This document shows positions 33,859 to 47,065 of a stretch of DNA of 64,000 nt, piece by piece. Under the pieces are notes generated by a model. The model searched no databases. It had not been told where the DNA came from and was given only the letters and a program-made list of their open reading frames with translations. The position numbers and the translations under genes were made by a program. The stretch comes from Gordionus sp. m RMFG-2023 (taxonomy: Eukaryota > Nematomorpha > Gordioida > Chordodea > Parachordodidae): NCBI RefSeq assembly GCF_954871325.1, contig NC_088778.1, forward strand, positions 19,701,120 to 19,765,119, read 5' to 3'. How positions within the stretch are numbered: position 1 is the stretch's first letter; each line of letters starts with the position of its first letter.

Positions 33859-34404
33859 GTCGTATCACGAATAGGAATAAAAATATATAATATTTTTACG
33901 GCTACAATTATTTCCCCAATTAGAATAAAGAATAGAATATATTTTTTAATATTTCATCATAATGTTCTCCAATTTGAATACAGAATATAATATAAAAAAT
34001 GTATACCCAAAATTTTCATCCACATCTCTATTATTATCGGTCAATCATTTACTATATTTCCTAATTTCGAATATAATTTCCTAAAAATTATTTAGATATC
34101 CTGGAATAATTCCTATTATATTCTCGAATAATTTTATATAAGGATTTTATTTCTTTTTAGCGAATACTAGTAAATATAACATACAATTTCTTAGTTACTA
34201 AAAATGATTTTTATAGAAATTTAATTTTCTTTTTATAATATTTTTAGCTAAATTGACATTTAATTTCTTACATAGTCAATGAAGAATATCATGGATAATA
34301 TAATAGATTAGGAAAATGATTTCGAATAATTTGATGCATATTTTTTTTCCCGCTATTACTACATCTTTGCCAGTTTGGATTGTCTGCTCATTTTATTTTA
34401 ACAA
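33859..34404. other. AT-rich intergenic sequence
   Basis: No gene or element end recognised. Confidence 0.3.
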
Positions 34405-34630
34405 TCTTAATTCCCAATTTTGGAGCATTTTTTCTAATGCTACCTTTATAATATATTAATTTCCAATTTTGGAATATTAACTTTCTTTATTATACCTTTA
34501 TAATATGTCAATTCCCAATTTTGGAATATTTATCATTTTTTATTTTACCTTTATAATATATTAATTTCCAATTTTGGAATATTCATCTTTTATTTTACCT
34601 TTATAAATTAACTCCCAAATTTGGAATAAT
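34405..34630. repeat. Minisatellite of about 58 bases
   Basis: Four units each with 'aatttccaattttggaatatt', written here in part as 'ttcccaattttggaatat', followed by 'tttattttacctttataata'. The last two units are shortened. Confidence 0.85.
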
Positions 34631-35220
34631 TTGCCTGGCTTTCTCTCAGTCCTTTTGATATAAAGAAGAATATACCACACCTGAAAAAGTGATAATTCTG
34701 CCGCATTGATAATAAAGTAGTAATTACATTGCGAATTGCATAACGTATTTCTACTTTATTTATTATAATTTAAAACGTTCAGCAACATTTATTACAAAGA
34801 AATAATCATCATTTTCTTTATTTAATGTTAAATATATTGATGTCATAGTTCGAGCTTGTTTAACTCTGGTACATTTAGGGCTCCTAATATATTTTCAAGG
34901 TATTTTTTTTTATCATTTAATTCAATCCATAAGTTTTTAAATGCCAACATGGGAAAATATTTTCTCAAAATATTTTGCGTAAACCATCTTATTAAAAAGA
35001 TACAAAATTATTTTCAGAATAAAGGATCTTAGATAAAGATACTAGTGTCTAATTAAAAATGTCAAAAAGATACTGAGTACAAGATACAAAAGGATCTTGT
35101 ATCTTAGATACAAGTATTCGTGGTACTGCCCAACTCTGGCAATAACCCTTATGGAACATTTGGATATGTATATGAAGGCAAATTATATAATTTATTATAC
35201 TTGTAATAAAATATATGTAT
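34631..35220. other. Intergenic, including a terminal fragment of hAT family G
   Basis: 34990-35138 ends 'gtactgcccaactctg', with 'gatacaagtat' and 'aagatactagt' repeats before it, matching the right end of the hAT fragment at 32370-32548. No transposase sequence and no left end were seen. 34840-34980 shows nothing recognisable. Confidence 0.5.
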
Positions 35221-35279
35221 GAATATGAAATATTTATGTATGAATATGAAATATTTATGTATGAATATGAAATATTTAT
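35216..35279. repeat. Three copies of a 21-base unit
   Basis: 'gtatgaatatgaaatattta' with a final t repeats three times without visible change. Confidence 0.9.
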
Positions 35280-35513
35280 TACCCATAATTAAATTAATTT
35301 ATATATATATTTTATCTATTAATCCTTCTAAATATATATTTAATATGTATTATTTATTTAATATGTAATATTTATTAGACATATATATATTTAATTATAT
35401 ATATATATTTTATCTATTAATCTTTCTAAATATTTATTTTTTATTTTTCTAGTGGTAACATAAAGTGAGTATGTTTATGCTATTGTAATTAATGCGATTT
35501 AGACCTGTGCACC

Positions 35514-35878
35514 CAGTGGCGTAGCTAAAAATTTTCCTTAGAGGGGGTCCATACATATATAAGACTGGGGGGCTTCGCCCCCCAGACCCCCTTTAACGGG
35601 CCTTCGGCTCTTTAGCCCGGCCTTCGGCCGTTTTATCTTAAAAATCATAACAATATCTTCGATATTATATAAAAAATATAGTTAATGCATCAATAATATA
35701 TTATTATAATTTCGTAGATTATCTCAAATTATCATTCCACGAACATCAAAAATATAAATATTCATGGTATTTATTTGATATAAAGTAACTTTTAAGTCTT
35801 TTGAACGTATAATCTAAAAAAAATATTTGCTCTGGGAGGGGTCCAAACCCGAAAACCACCCCCGTAGCTACGCCACTG
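35514..35878. mobile_element. hAT-type MITE, family E, copy 2, exact target duplication
   Basis: Starts CAGTGGCGTAGCTAAA and ends GTAGCTACGCCACTG, flanked by exact 8-base duplications tgtgcacc (35506-35513 and 35879-35886). It is very similar to 24082-24503 but about 57 bases shorter in the middle. It carries the hairpin 'ggggcttcgccccc' near 35571-35584 and 'cggccttcggccg' near 35619-35631. Exact duplications on both copies suggest recent activity. Confidence 0.95.
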
Positions 35879-35886
35879 TGTGCACC

Positions 35887-36635
35887 CCTAATTATAATAT
35901 AAAAATTGTAAATTAATAAAATTTAATTTGCTATATAATAAAAACATGATTTTTTTTTCCATTAATTTGATTTTTTTTAATGCTTGAAGTAAAAAAAAAT
36001 TTTCTTTAAAAAATATACAACTCATTCAGAACTCCAGTCGCAACTTGAGTTTAAGGCTTGTGTCGAAAATATGAGTCGAATTATGACTTGGAGTCTGAGT
36101 CGTAATACTCGACTCTTTAACAACAATAAACCATGCCTTTTCGACTATTATTTATAATTATATAATTTTTAAATTGTTTTGAAATACAATTTGTAATGCT
36201 TTTAACAGAAAGGATTTCTAAATTTATCATATTAATCAAATTCTGTTAAATTTTATACTAAACTCAAATTTTTATTTAATCCTCTGTATCATCAGCCTTA
36301 AGTCTAAAAAATGGAATCTTGCTTCCGTTATAATTTGTTGAGATAGAGTAATACCACATTTAATCTCATTTTTTATTTTCCTTACTTAATATATATTAAT
36401 TTTATAAATGTTATAATATAATAAATGCTAATATATAAGTAGCTTTTAACAACACTGGTTTAATATTTGAAATTTTTAAATTTAAAAATCATACGCCTTC
36501 AAATATTAAATTTATAAAAAAATAGAAAAAGTGCCATTGTAATTTGACACCGTTATATTTGATTGAATGTCAATCCTCTTATTTTTTTGAAAAACTACGA
36601 TTATATTTTTATTTTTCAATTTTATAAAACTATGA
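35887..36635. other. Upstream region of the LEDGF-like gene
   Basis: 36030-36115 holds 'gagtcgaattatgacttgga' and 'ctgagtcgtaatactcgact', reminiscent of the repeat arms at 9493-11660. The remaining sequence up to the start codon is AT-rich; no clear TATA or initiator can be singled out because such strings are everywhere. Confidence 0.35.
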
Positions 36636-39302
<2,667 letters not shown>

Positions 39303-39597
39303 AATATTTATAACATGTTTTAATATATGTCCTGTCCTGAAAAAATAATTACCAGTAAAGTTACTATTTGAACAGGTTTTACATTAAATATCTGTTTTTC
39401 TGTCAAATATATGAAGTAACTATTGTTAAGCTATATTGAATGCATTGGAACCAGAATTAGATATCCTCGGAACCTGGGCAAATTCCCGAAGAACCTGAAA
39501 CCCTCTTTTGAAATTTATAAGAACTGAAACCAGAACACATTTTAAAATTTCCAGAAATAGATTCTGGAACTAATTTTAACAAATGCAAGTTTATTAA
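39303..39597. other. Degenerate repeat split by the piggyBac insertion (left part)
   Basis: 39440-39560 is rich in 'gaacc', 'ggaacctgggcaaattc' and 'gaactgaaaccagaac'. Similar motifs ('ttggaacctaggcaaatc', 'actggaatagaaccac') continue at 41420-41515 on the other side of the piggyBac copy, so it landed in a hAT-like subterminal repeat region. Confidence 0.45.
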
Positions 39598-41340
39598 CCC
39601 TTTCGCGCCCAAAGTATTTCCCGTGAACAAAAAATTTTTTTTTTAAAACTGAGTTAAACAAGACACAAATAACACATTTTCAACGTTTTTTATTAAAAAA
39701 AGTGTATATATATAAAGAATTATGAAATGTTACCAATTGTCATCATTAGGATATTCATATGTAAAAAAATATACAATTTATTTTGAATGATAAGAAATAA
39801 AACAATTGCGATTTTTATTTAAACATAAAGATATTTTACATTTTATACATTCAAATCTTGAATAACCATTTTTGAAGTACTTGCATCTGTGTCTACTAAC
39901 CGCTGATGGCCAATGCCCTGTTTTATCTAATCTGATATCTGGGATTGGATGAAAATTATTCAACTTCCTTCTTTTTTTTTCAATCTTCAACGTAGGTCTA
40001 CCATCTTTTCCATCATTTTCCTTTCCAACCATCATCAATCCTTTAGCTATCTGAGATTTAAATACTAAAAGGGATACATGTTTACTATTTTTCTGTTTCA
40101 TGTGGCGTCTATAGATCAACCATGAATTCACTACACAGGAATCTAATAAATGAAAGAAAACTCGCATGTAAAAACGCTTCCATTTTATGTCAGTTCTGTA
40201 GAGTTCAATTAACATATCATGGAGATCCATACCGCCCATATCACCGTTATAGTCTTGAATTATGGCCGGAATTTTGAAAGATTTATCAGACACTGATCAT
40301 CTTCTCCTACGTGATATGGGATGTATACCCATAAATAATGATATGGTGATAACCGATTTGTTATCAAACCATTTGCAAATTTTAATATTATTAGAATCCA
40401 CTTTATAATCATGGGACCCTCTTCCCTTTTCCTTTAATATTTTATCATCAGCCAGATGGCATTTCGATAATCGATTAGATCTAAGGGTCCCCGACATGAT
40501 AAACCATTATCTTTGAACGCAGCTGCTATAAATTATATGAAGAAAAAAAGTTATCTATGTAAATTTTATGATTTTTATGTGGGGAACAGTTTCTAATAGT
40601 CGTATAACAATATCTCCGCTAATTCCCATCAAAGTTTTTTTTATATTTGTGGATATTCCTAAATATATTTCGAAATCATATGGCATTCCAGATGATCCAC
40701 ATAAAGCGAAAATTTTAATTCCCCATTTATGCGGTTTTGGACTAATATATTGTTTAAATTTATCTCCTTCTGGTATAATATATATTGAGGTCATCTAAAG
40801 ATTATTTATAAAAATTTTAAAAAAAGTCTTATAAAAAAAATTCCCACTTTCTTAACTTTTTGCAAATATTATAGTGGCTTTATAAATGGAAAATAACCTA
40901 TATTCAATTCTTACTATATCATATTTTCAATATTTAATTTTAAAAAATTTATGAAAAAAATTACATTATAAAATCCCAATGTTACCAATTTGGATATCCT
41001 TCAAAAAATCATATAAATAATAATTATTGTTAAATTTTTTTTTACTAAATATGAAATACTAGTAATAGTCTATTATAAAAACATTATATACTTTTGATTT
41101 ATATATATTTATATATTATCGATGTAAAAGTGTAAAAATTTAGGCGCGTAAAATACCTAACTTTGAACTTGTATTTTGATATAATAAAATAATGATTTTG
41201 ACAGGTTAATGATAAAATACGAAATAATAAATATTGTTTTGTAAATTCATGTGTCTAAGTAACAACCATTAGTTTTTTAAATATAAAAATTAATTGATTA
41301 AAAATTTTGATGACAAATGATCTCGCTGGGCGCGAAAGGG
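39598..41340 (-). mobile_element. piggyBac element with TTAA duplications
   Basis: Left end CCCTTTCGCGCCCAAAG and complemented right end CCCTTTCGCGCCCAGCG share a 14-base perfect terminal repeat. TTAA lies directly outside each end (39594-39597 and 41341-41344), the hallmark of piggyBac. At 1.74 kb it is shorter than an autonomous copy; 40800-41340, where the transposase N terminus should be, is non-coding. Confidence 0.95.
39778..40800 (-). pseudogene. piggyBac transposase, 5'-deleted and frame-broken
   Basis: From the 5' side: YISPKPHKWGIKIFALCGSS and GMPYDFEIYLG (40555-40794), matching 'y...KPhkWG.K.f.l..s.GyvydfeiYtG'; then CKWFDNKSVITISLFMGIHP (40297-40497), matching 'vkW.DnK.V.llSt...'; then PAIIQDYNGDMGGMDLHDML and YRTDIKWKRFYMRVFFHLLD (39778-40293), matching 'P..v.dYN..MGGvD..D.m'. 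The C terminus keeps a Cys/His cluster with RCKYFKNGYSRFECIKCKIS, as in many piggyBac proteins. The N-terminal half, with the first catalytic Asp, is absent and two frame changes separate the blocks, so no active enzyme is made. Confidence 0.9.
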
Positions 41341-41344
41341 TTAA

Positions 41345-41860
41345 ATATGTATATTATTTAAAATGGTGTGCAATTCATTTTAGAAGATTTATTTATTGTT
41401 TAAATTTTATTGATATAACAGAGTTTCGAAACAGAACTTGGAACCTAGGCAAATCTAGGAAACAGAACCTTGAACTTTCTTCTCAAAATTTTAGAAACTG
41501 GAATAGAACCACTTTTTAAAAAACCAAAACCATTTTCATTCTATCAAAAAGTCCTAATTATATAACGGCAAATTTATAATTAATATTTAAATTTATTTAA
41601 ATTATTTTTTATAAAAGTTTATTCTATTAAAAAATTGTGCATATATGTTATAACTTGTATACAAAATATTTTAAAATAATATATAATCTTTATGTTTTTA
41701 TTTAAAAATAAACACATTATTTATTAAAATTATTTGCAAAAAGAAAAATTGATTTAAATCATGATTTATATTCAAAAAAATTAATGATGTTAATATGATT
41801 AAAATCAATTTGATTAAATAATGCCAACCCTACATTATTACTTTACAATTTATGAATAAA
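41345..41860. other. Intergenic, right part of the split repeat
   Basis: 41420-41540 carries 'cagaacc' and 'gaacttg' motifs paired with 39440-39560. The remainder is AT-rich with nothing recognised. Confidence 0.35.
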
Positions 41861-42147
41861 ATAAAAGCTTGAAGCACAACAAATTCAATTGAATACTTTG
41901 TCTCCGATTGATAGTTCAACGTCAATATATGGAGAAAGTGATCTTATATCATCTCCAAACCTTAATAGCTCAACCACATATACGGTTTGATATCTAAAAA
42001 CTTTACTATATTAAGGATATTTTAGGATAAAGATACACAACCAAATAAATTTTTACATATTTATGCATCAAACGACAATGTTATACTCCATGATAATTTA
42101 TCAGGTTTTTTTAGATTACCAATTTTAGTTACTAAAAAAGTTACGTG
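41861..42147 (+). CDS. Two exons of an unknown host protein (paralogue at 62.8 kb)
   Basis: After an acceptor AAAAG near 41869 a Ser/Thr/Gln-rich exon reads EAQQIQLNTLSPIDSSTSIY, ending before GTTTGATATC at about 41986. A second exon after ATTTTAG (about 42027) reads DKDTQPNKFLHIYASNDNVI then LHDNLSGFFRLPILVTKKVT and stops with TGA at 42147. The block IYASNDNVILH recurs at 62840-62880 with changed third codon positions (tat/tac, aac/aat, ctc/ttg) but the same residues, which indicates selection on protein. I do not recognise the family. It could be a further part of the LEDGF-like gene or a separate gene; the 5' and 3' limits are not established. Confidence 0.45.
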
Positions 42148-43832
42148 AATTATTCCATATAAAGTCGATCAAAAAACATGGTTTTCAGACCCCCTTTCTA
42201 TTTTTATTAAAATTTAGTGTGCAAACGAAGATTCTTGTAACGATATTTGAATAAAATTTTAGCCTCCTAGCCATTGTAGTCTTGATGATTATAAGTGTTG
42301 ATTATTATTTAATTAATGACTGTTTAAAACACATACGTTTTTAAATAATAAATTAAGTTCAATTAGAGCATACATACACTTAATATTTTTAAATTGTTTT
42401 GCGCATCTTTTCCCCATAACAGTATTTTAAAACTGTTTTGGGCATCTTTCCAGAACAATATTTAAAAACCTCATACCGATAAATGGTTGCTCCGATTTAA
42501 ATAACATTGCAATTACTATTTTATTAAATTTCAAAAAATTAGAGATTGATTTTTTTTAAAGAAATGATCTAAATATTTTTATCACATCATGGAGAAGTCT
42601 TGGGCCAGGCTTTGCCTTAACGTAAAAATATGGCATATATTTTTATATTTGTTCATCTCCTTCTATTATTAATCAATGAAAATATTGTGAGTATTAGAGA
42701 TCACTCAGCCCTCAAGCCAGGCTGGGTTAAACAAAACTATTTGCTGGGAAACTTATACATAATATTTTACAGATTTGGATATTAAATTAAACTTAGAAGA
42801 ATTTATTGTTATTTATAAAATATTTGTACTTAATATCCGGATAACCTTTATTAAATTTAGAAATCAATTCGGGCTAAATGAATATAAAATTATATAAGCT
42901 TATTGGATTTTTTTTAAAATGTTTTTATAATTAGTTGAATTATCAATAATTGGACCTTTCATATTTTATGTTAGAGTCCTAACCTAACCCATATCCCAAA
43001 GTCTGGTCCATAAGCCAGGTATTGAAAATTATGTGACATGCAAATAAAAATATGCTAAGTATAAAAAATATTCCTCATTTTATACTATGTGACATGCAAA
43101 TAAAAATATGCTAAGTATAAAAAATATTCCTCATTTTATACTAGTTTTTATCGATTTATCTATGATGTCGTAAAGGTTCATCTCTAATTTTTTTTAAAAT
43201 TTATATAAAATAGTAATAGTAATGTTTATTTTAAATTTTATTATTGGAGCCACCTTTTTTCTGGATTAAATATTTAAATATTGTCCTAGACAAAAGAACC
43301 CAAGATTTTTTATAATATTCTTCAAATATATTTTACAATCATTAATTAAATAAACATTTATATAAAAGGCCATTTTTCATGCGTCTCCCATTAGGAGGCT
43401 ATGCACAAATATAGTTAACACGGGTCTTAGTTTCATACAAAATTTCGTAAAATCGAAGGGAGCCAGGCAAAGCGTGATCGATTTGACATGGAATGATCCA
43501 TCTGTCAATACATGAAACTTTTTTTTAGAATATATTCAGTGAAAACATTTATCGGCTACATGAGAGAAAAAAAAATTGGTGGCAACAACATGCCTAAGTT
43601 TTACTTTTTACCCTAATAATATCTTTGAATAAAATTGAAGAAAGGGGGGGGGTTTGATTTGAATTTACTTTTTTTATTTTGTAAAAGGAGGTAAGATGGA
43701 AATTTTAGAGGAGATAGGGAGTAAAATAGTCATAGCTTATGGGATGTAAAAGTCCCTGTTACTCGAATACCGCGAATATATTAGCACGAAAGATCACCAT
43801 AGGTATTTGATTAGCTTCTAGTTTCGATGATA
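42148..43832. other. Intergenic, with a 56-base duplication and a possible MITE
   Basis: 43031-43142 is a tandem pair of a 56-base unit starting 'atgtgacatgcaaataaaaa'. 42693-43189 might be a decayed TAGAGAT-ended MITE (start 'tagagatcactcagcc', end 'aggttcatctcta') related to family F, but no target duplication is seen. 42305-42480 has two similar 'ttttgggcatctttcc' stretches. No gene recognised. Confidence 0.35.
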
Positions 43833-43837
43833 CAGGG

Positions 43838-44090
43838 TTTCCCATTCAAAAAAGGAAAAGTCCCAATCAAAAAAGGAAAAGGGTCAATCATAAAAGGAAA
43901 ATGTCCAAACAGGAAAAGTGTCAACCCAAAAAGAAAGAAAAAGTCCGATCAAAAAAGTAAAAGTAACAAAAAAGGAAAAGGTCCAATCAAAAAAGGAAAA
44001 GTGTCAATCGAAATAGGAAAATTCCCAAAAGGAAAGGAAAAGTGTCAATCAAAAAAGAAAATTCCCATTCAAAAAAGGAATATCGTAATT
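43838..44090 (+). repeat. Left terminal satellite, about 20-base unit
   Basis: About twelve units near 'caatcaaaaaaggaaaagtg', variable in length. The complementary array lies at 52316-52695. An open frame of Lys-rich repeats runs through it only because units are near multiples of three; it is not a gene. Confidence 0.9.
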
Positions 44091-44599
44091 TTTTAAAATT
44101 TTTTTTAAAAAAATGATAAATTTTTCAATTTTTCTTAAATTTTTATTTATTTTTGTCATTCCTTCTTATTTTATTTCTAACTTTTTGCGATTTCTTTACT
44201 TTATTTGTATCTTTTCTCAATTTTTTTTCTTCTTGATAATTCTTTTGTACTTTAAAATTTTTTTTATAAATTTAGGTCTTAACAATTCTTTACGTTTTTT
44301 TTTCATCATACATATGTCGTAATTTTTAAAGGGATTATAACTATCCGGGATCTTCACGGAATTTAAAGGGATCCCTTTAAAATTTCAATTTTTAAAAGGA
44401 TAAAGAACTATACGGCTATATCACGTTTGAACCATGATATAGAAGAATTTTATTTTAAAAAGCTTTTTCCTCGCGTTTCGTTTTTTAATTTTATTGTTAT
44501 TCATTAATTTTCAATGTTGTTTTTTTTTGGTTTTATGAAATAAGATATGTCTAATATAGAGTATCAATCGATAGATAATCAAAAGATCTATTCAACTGG

Positions 44600-45215
44600 A
44601 GGTCAATCTCTCCCCCATATTGGGCGGGTCTAGTCTTGGGGGGTCAGAAATATTTTTATCAACACAAAATATCGATATGGGTATCAAATAAAAGCTAATT
44701 TTAATATGGTTTGACTGAAAGTCTTTATTCTTGGTCTGGATGGGTATGACTTGGTCTGGGGTGGGGGGGGTGTAAAAAATATTTTTTTTGATTCAAATAA
44801 AAGGTAATTTTAATATGGTTTGACTGAAAGTCTTTAATCTTGGTCTAGATGGGTATGCCTTGATCTGGGGGGGGGGGTGTAAAATATAATTTTTTTGATA
44901 TGGGTATCAAATAAAAGCTAATTTTAAAATTGATTAAAAGTCTTCATTTTTTGTCTGGATGGGCATGACTTGCTCTAAGGGGGGGGGGGTTAATGGGGGA
45001 GGGGGGAGGTCTAAAAAATAATTTTTTTGATATATGTATCAAATTAAAGGTAATAAAAATATTTTTTTATTGTAATAATAATAATCACCCATAGAGGGCG
45101 GGTCTTGGGGGGGGGCAGGAATATTTATCACCACATAATATTGATATGGGTATCAAAAAAAAGCTAATTTAAATATCTTTAGATTGAAATTATTCATTTT
45201 TTATCTTGATGGGCA
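44600..45215 (+). repeat. Left arm G-tract array, about 110-base unit
   Basis: About five units, each with 'tttgactgaaagtctt', 'tggtctggatgggtatgac', a run of 7-11 Gs, 'taaaaaatattttttttgat' and 'atgggtatcaaataaaagct'. The inverted array is at 51165-51850. The G runs could form G-quadruplexes on one strand of each arm. Confidence 0.9.
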
Positions 45216-45870
45216 TGACTGTCAGGCCCTCAACATATTAACAAAATGTATAGTTAGATAGAATTTACAGAAATAAAAGAGAATGAAGATAAAAAATTTT
45301 AAATCTTTTTCGTTTTCAATCCTGAACTTGAAATATATAAAAAGCAGTGTTCTATATTTAGCGCGATATTCCATACCTTTTTTTTTTAGTAATAGCTTTA
45401 GCGTGCTACATTTTTTTAAAAATCGTTACTAAATAAATAGCAAAAATTATTATAATAATTTTATAATTAATTCTAAAATCATAATCTTTTTATTTTATTT
45501 ATTTAAATTTATATTAAAAATATGCATTGTAAATATATTTTTCAAAAAAAATTTTTTTTTAAATGTCGACAGTAGACATTGATAATGAAAATAATTTTGG
45601 TACAGATAAAATATAAAGATTATGATTTTAGAATTAATTATAAATTATTATAATATTTTTTGCTATTTATTTACAGTGAAAGGGGGGATATTTTTTACCA
45701 GATGTTAAAACAAAATAAAATGATACTATTATATTTTTATTTTAATCATACTTAACATTAATCTATGTTAAAAAAATTTTAAACAACTTTTTTTAAAAAA
45801 AAACTATCATTTACATAATGGAATATTTTTGTATATTTAATTTAATATTAATTAATTTTTCAATCTTATA

Positions 45871-47065
45871 ATGTTTAATATAGACTACATTCTTTATAAC
45901 TTTAATACATCTCCTTTACTCTCAAGTACTTCTGTAAATTATTCTTTGCCAATCTCAGATGGGAATGATATGGAAAATTATCAATCACATTCTAATATTT
46001 CTGCAAATTATAATTCTTTAGCAACTATTAATGAAAATATAAATCATTCTCAAAATCATCCATTCCTAAACCCAAAAGAACATACAATTGTTGGAACAAA
46101 GATAAAATTGAAATGGTAATGAAAATATTAGCAATGCCAGAGGAAGAACAGATGAAAGTTAAGGACATTGCTAAATTTGTTAATATGTCAAAGGCATCAA
46201 TACATAAAATAAAACGGGATACATTCCCAGAAATTATGGTGAGCCCTTAAAGGAATTCTCGCTTAAACAAAGGGGGAAAAAGATTAAAGACACAGCAAAT
46301 ATTGAAAGGCAAATTATGGATTTGCTAATCGACAATAATACCTTCACGGTGAAGGATATAATTGAGAATTTGCCCTCTGGTTCTCCAAAAAATATTGGAA
46401 CTATAAGGAAATATATTAAAAACATCCGATGGTCCAAAATAAGAGCTGGGAAAGAACCAGATCGCAGGAATACACCAGGAGCTTTCAATATTCGACAGGT
46501 GTATTGCCTCAAATTGCTGAACATCTCCAGAGAAAGACTCTATTTTCTCGACGAAACAGGCATCAATTTTCATGTTGTACTTGTCTATGCTTGGGCACCA
46601 CTCAACGTTAGACCATCAATAAAGGTGCCACCCTCAAAAGGGAAAAATGTAAGTGTACTTTGCACTATAGGAATTTGTGGAGTTATACATTATAAAATCA
46701 TCGAAGGATCATATAATGGTATGTTATTCCGAAATTCATTAATGGATATTATTAGTATATTACCACCAGATGCCATATTAGTTATGGACAATGCGTCAAT
46801 ACATAAAAGTCATCTAATTGATGACTATAAAGAGAGAATTGAATATCTTCCCCCATACTCACCACAATTAAACCCAATTGAAATTTTTTTCGGGGTTTTC
46901 AAAAACAAGTACAGGTCATTAATTCCTAGACCAAGTACAAGGGAACATATAATAAATAATATTAATCAAATAATGAATCAATTTATTCCATATGATTTTA
47001 CAAATTTCTATAATCATATGCAACATTATTTGGAGCTGGGCTATCGTGGACTACCTCTTGACTAA
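45871..47065 (+). CDS. IS630-Tc1-mariner transposase, copy 1
   Basis: Three overlapping frames. 45871-46119 gives an N-terminal Ser/Asn-rich stretch beginning MFNIDYILYNFNTSP. A second frame (about 46098-46246) gives the helix-turn-helix: KIEMVMKILAMPEEEQMKVK then DIAKFVNMSKASIHKIKRD. The third frame is open from about 46226 and contains the DDE_3 domain (249 residues from the Met at 46316). Catalytic blocks: YFLDETGINF (first Asp), ILVMDNASIHKS (second Asp), YSPQLNPIEIFF (Glu). Only 30 residues lie between the second Asp and the Glu, against 34 in classical Tc1. Frame changes near 46100 and 46230 mean that it needs splicing or is broken; both occur in each copy, so they predate the duplication. 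The enzyme would cut the element's ends and insert at TA. Confidence 0.85.

Noticed and set aside
33708-33990. Overlapping plus-strand frames of 60-70 residues with Arg/Asn repeats
   Set aside because: They are translations of the 'atcgcaatcgc' subterminal repeats at the right end of the Harbinger element.
43827-44096. Lys/Gly-rich 89-residue frame
   Set aside because: Same explanation as the opposite satellite arm.
46234-46573. Minus-strand frames of 82-96 residues overlapping the mariner transposase
   Set aside because: Shadows of the DDE frame, which has all the family motifs on the plus strand.
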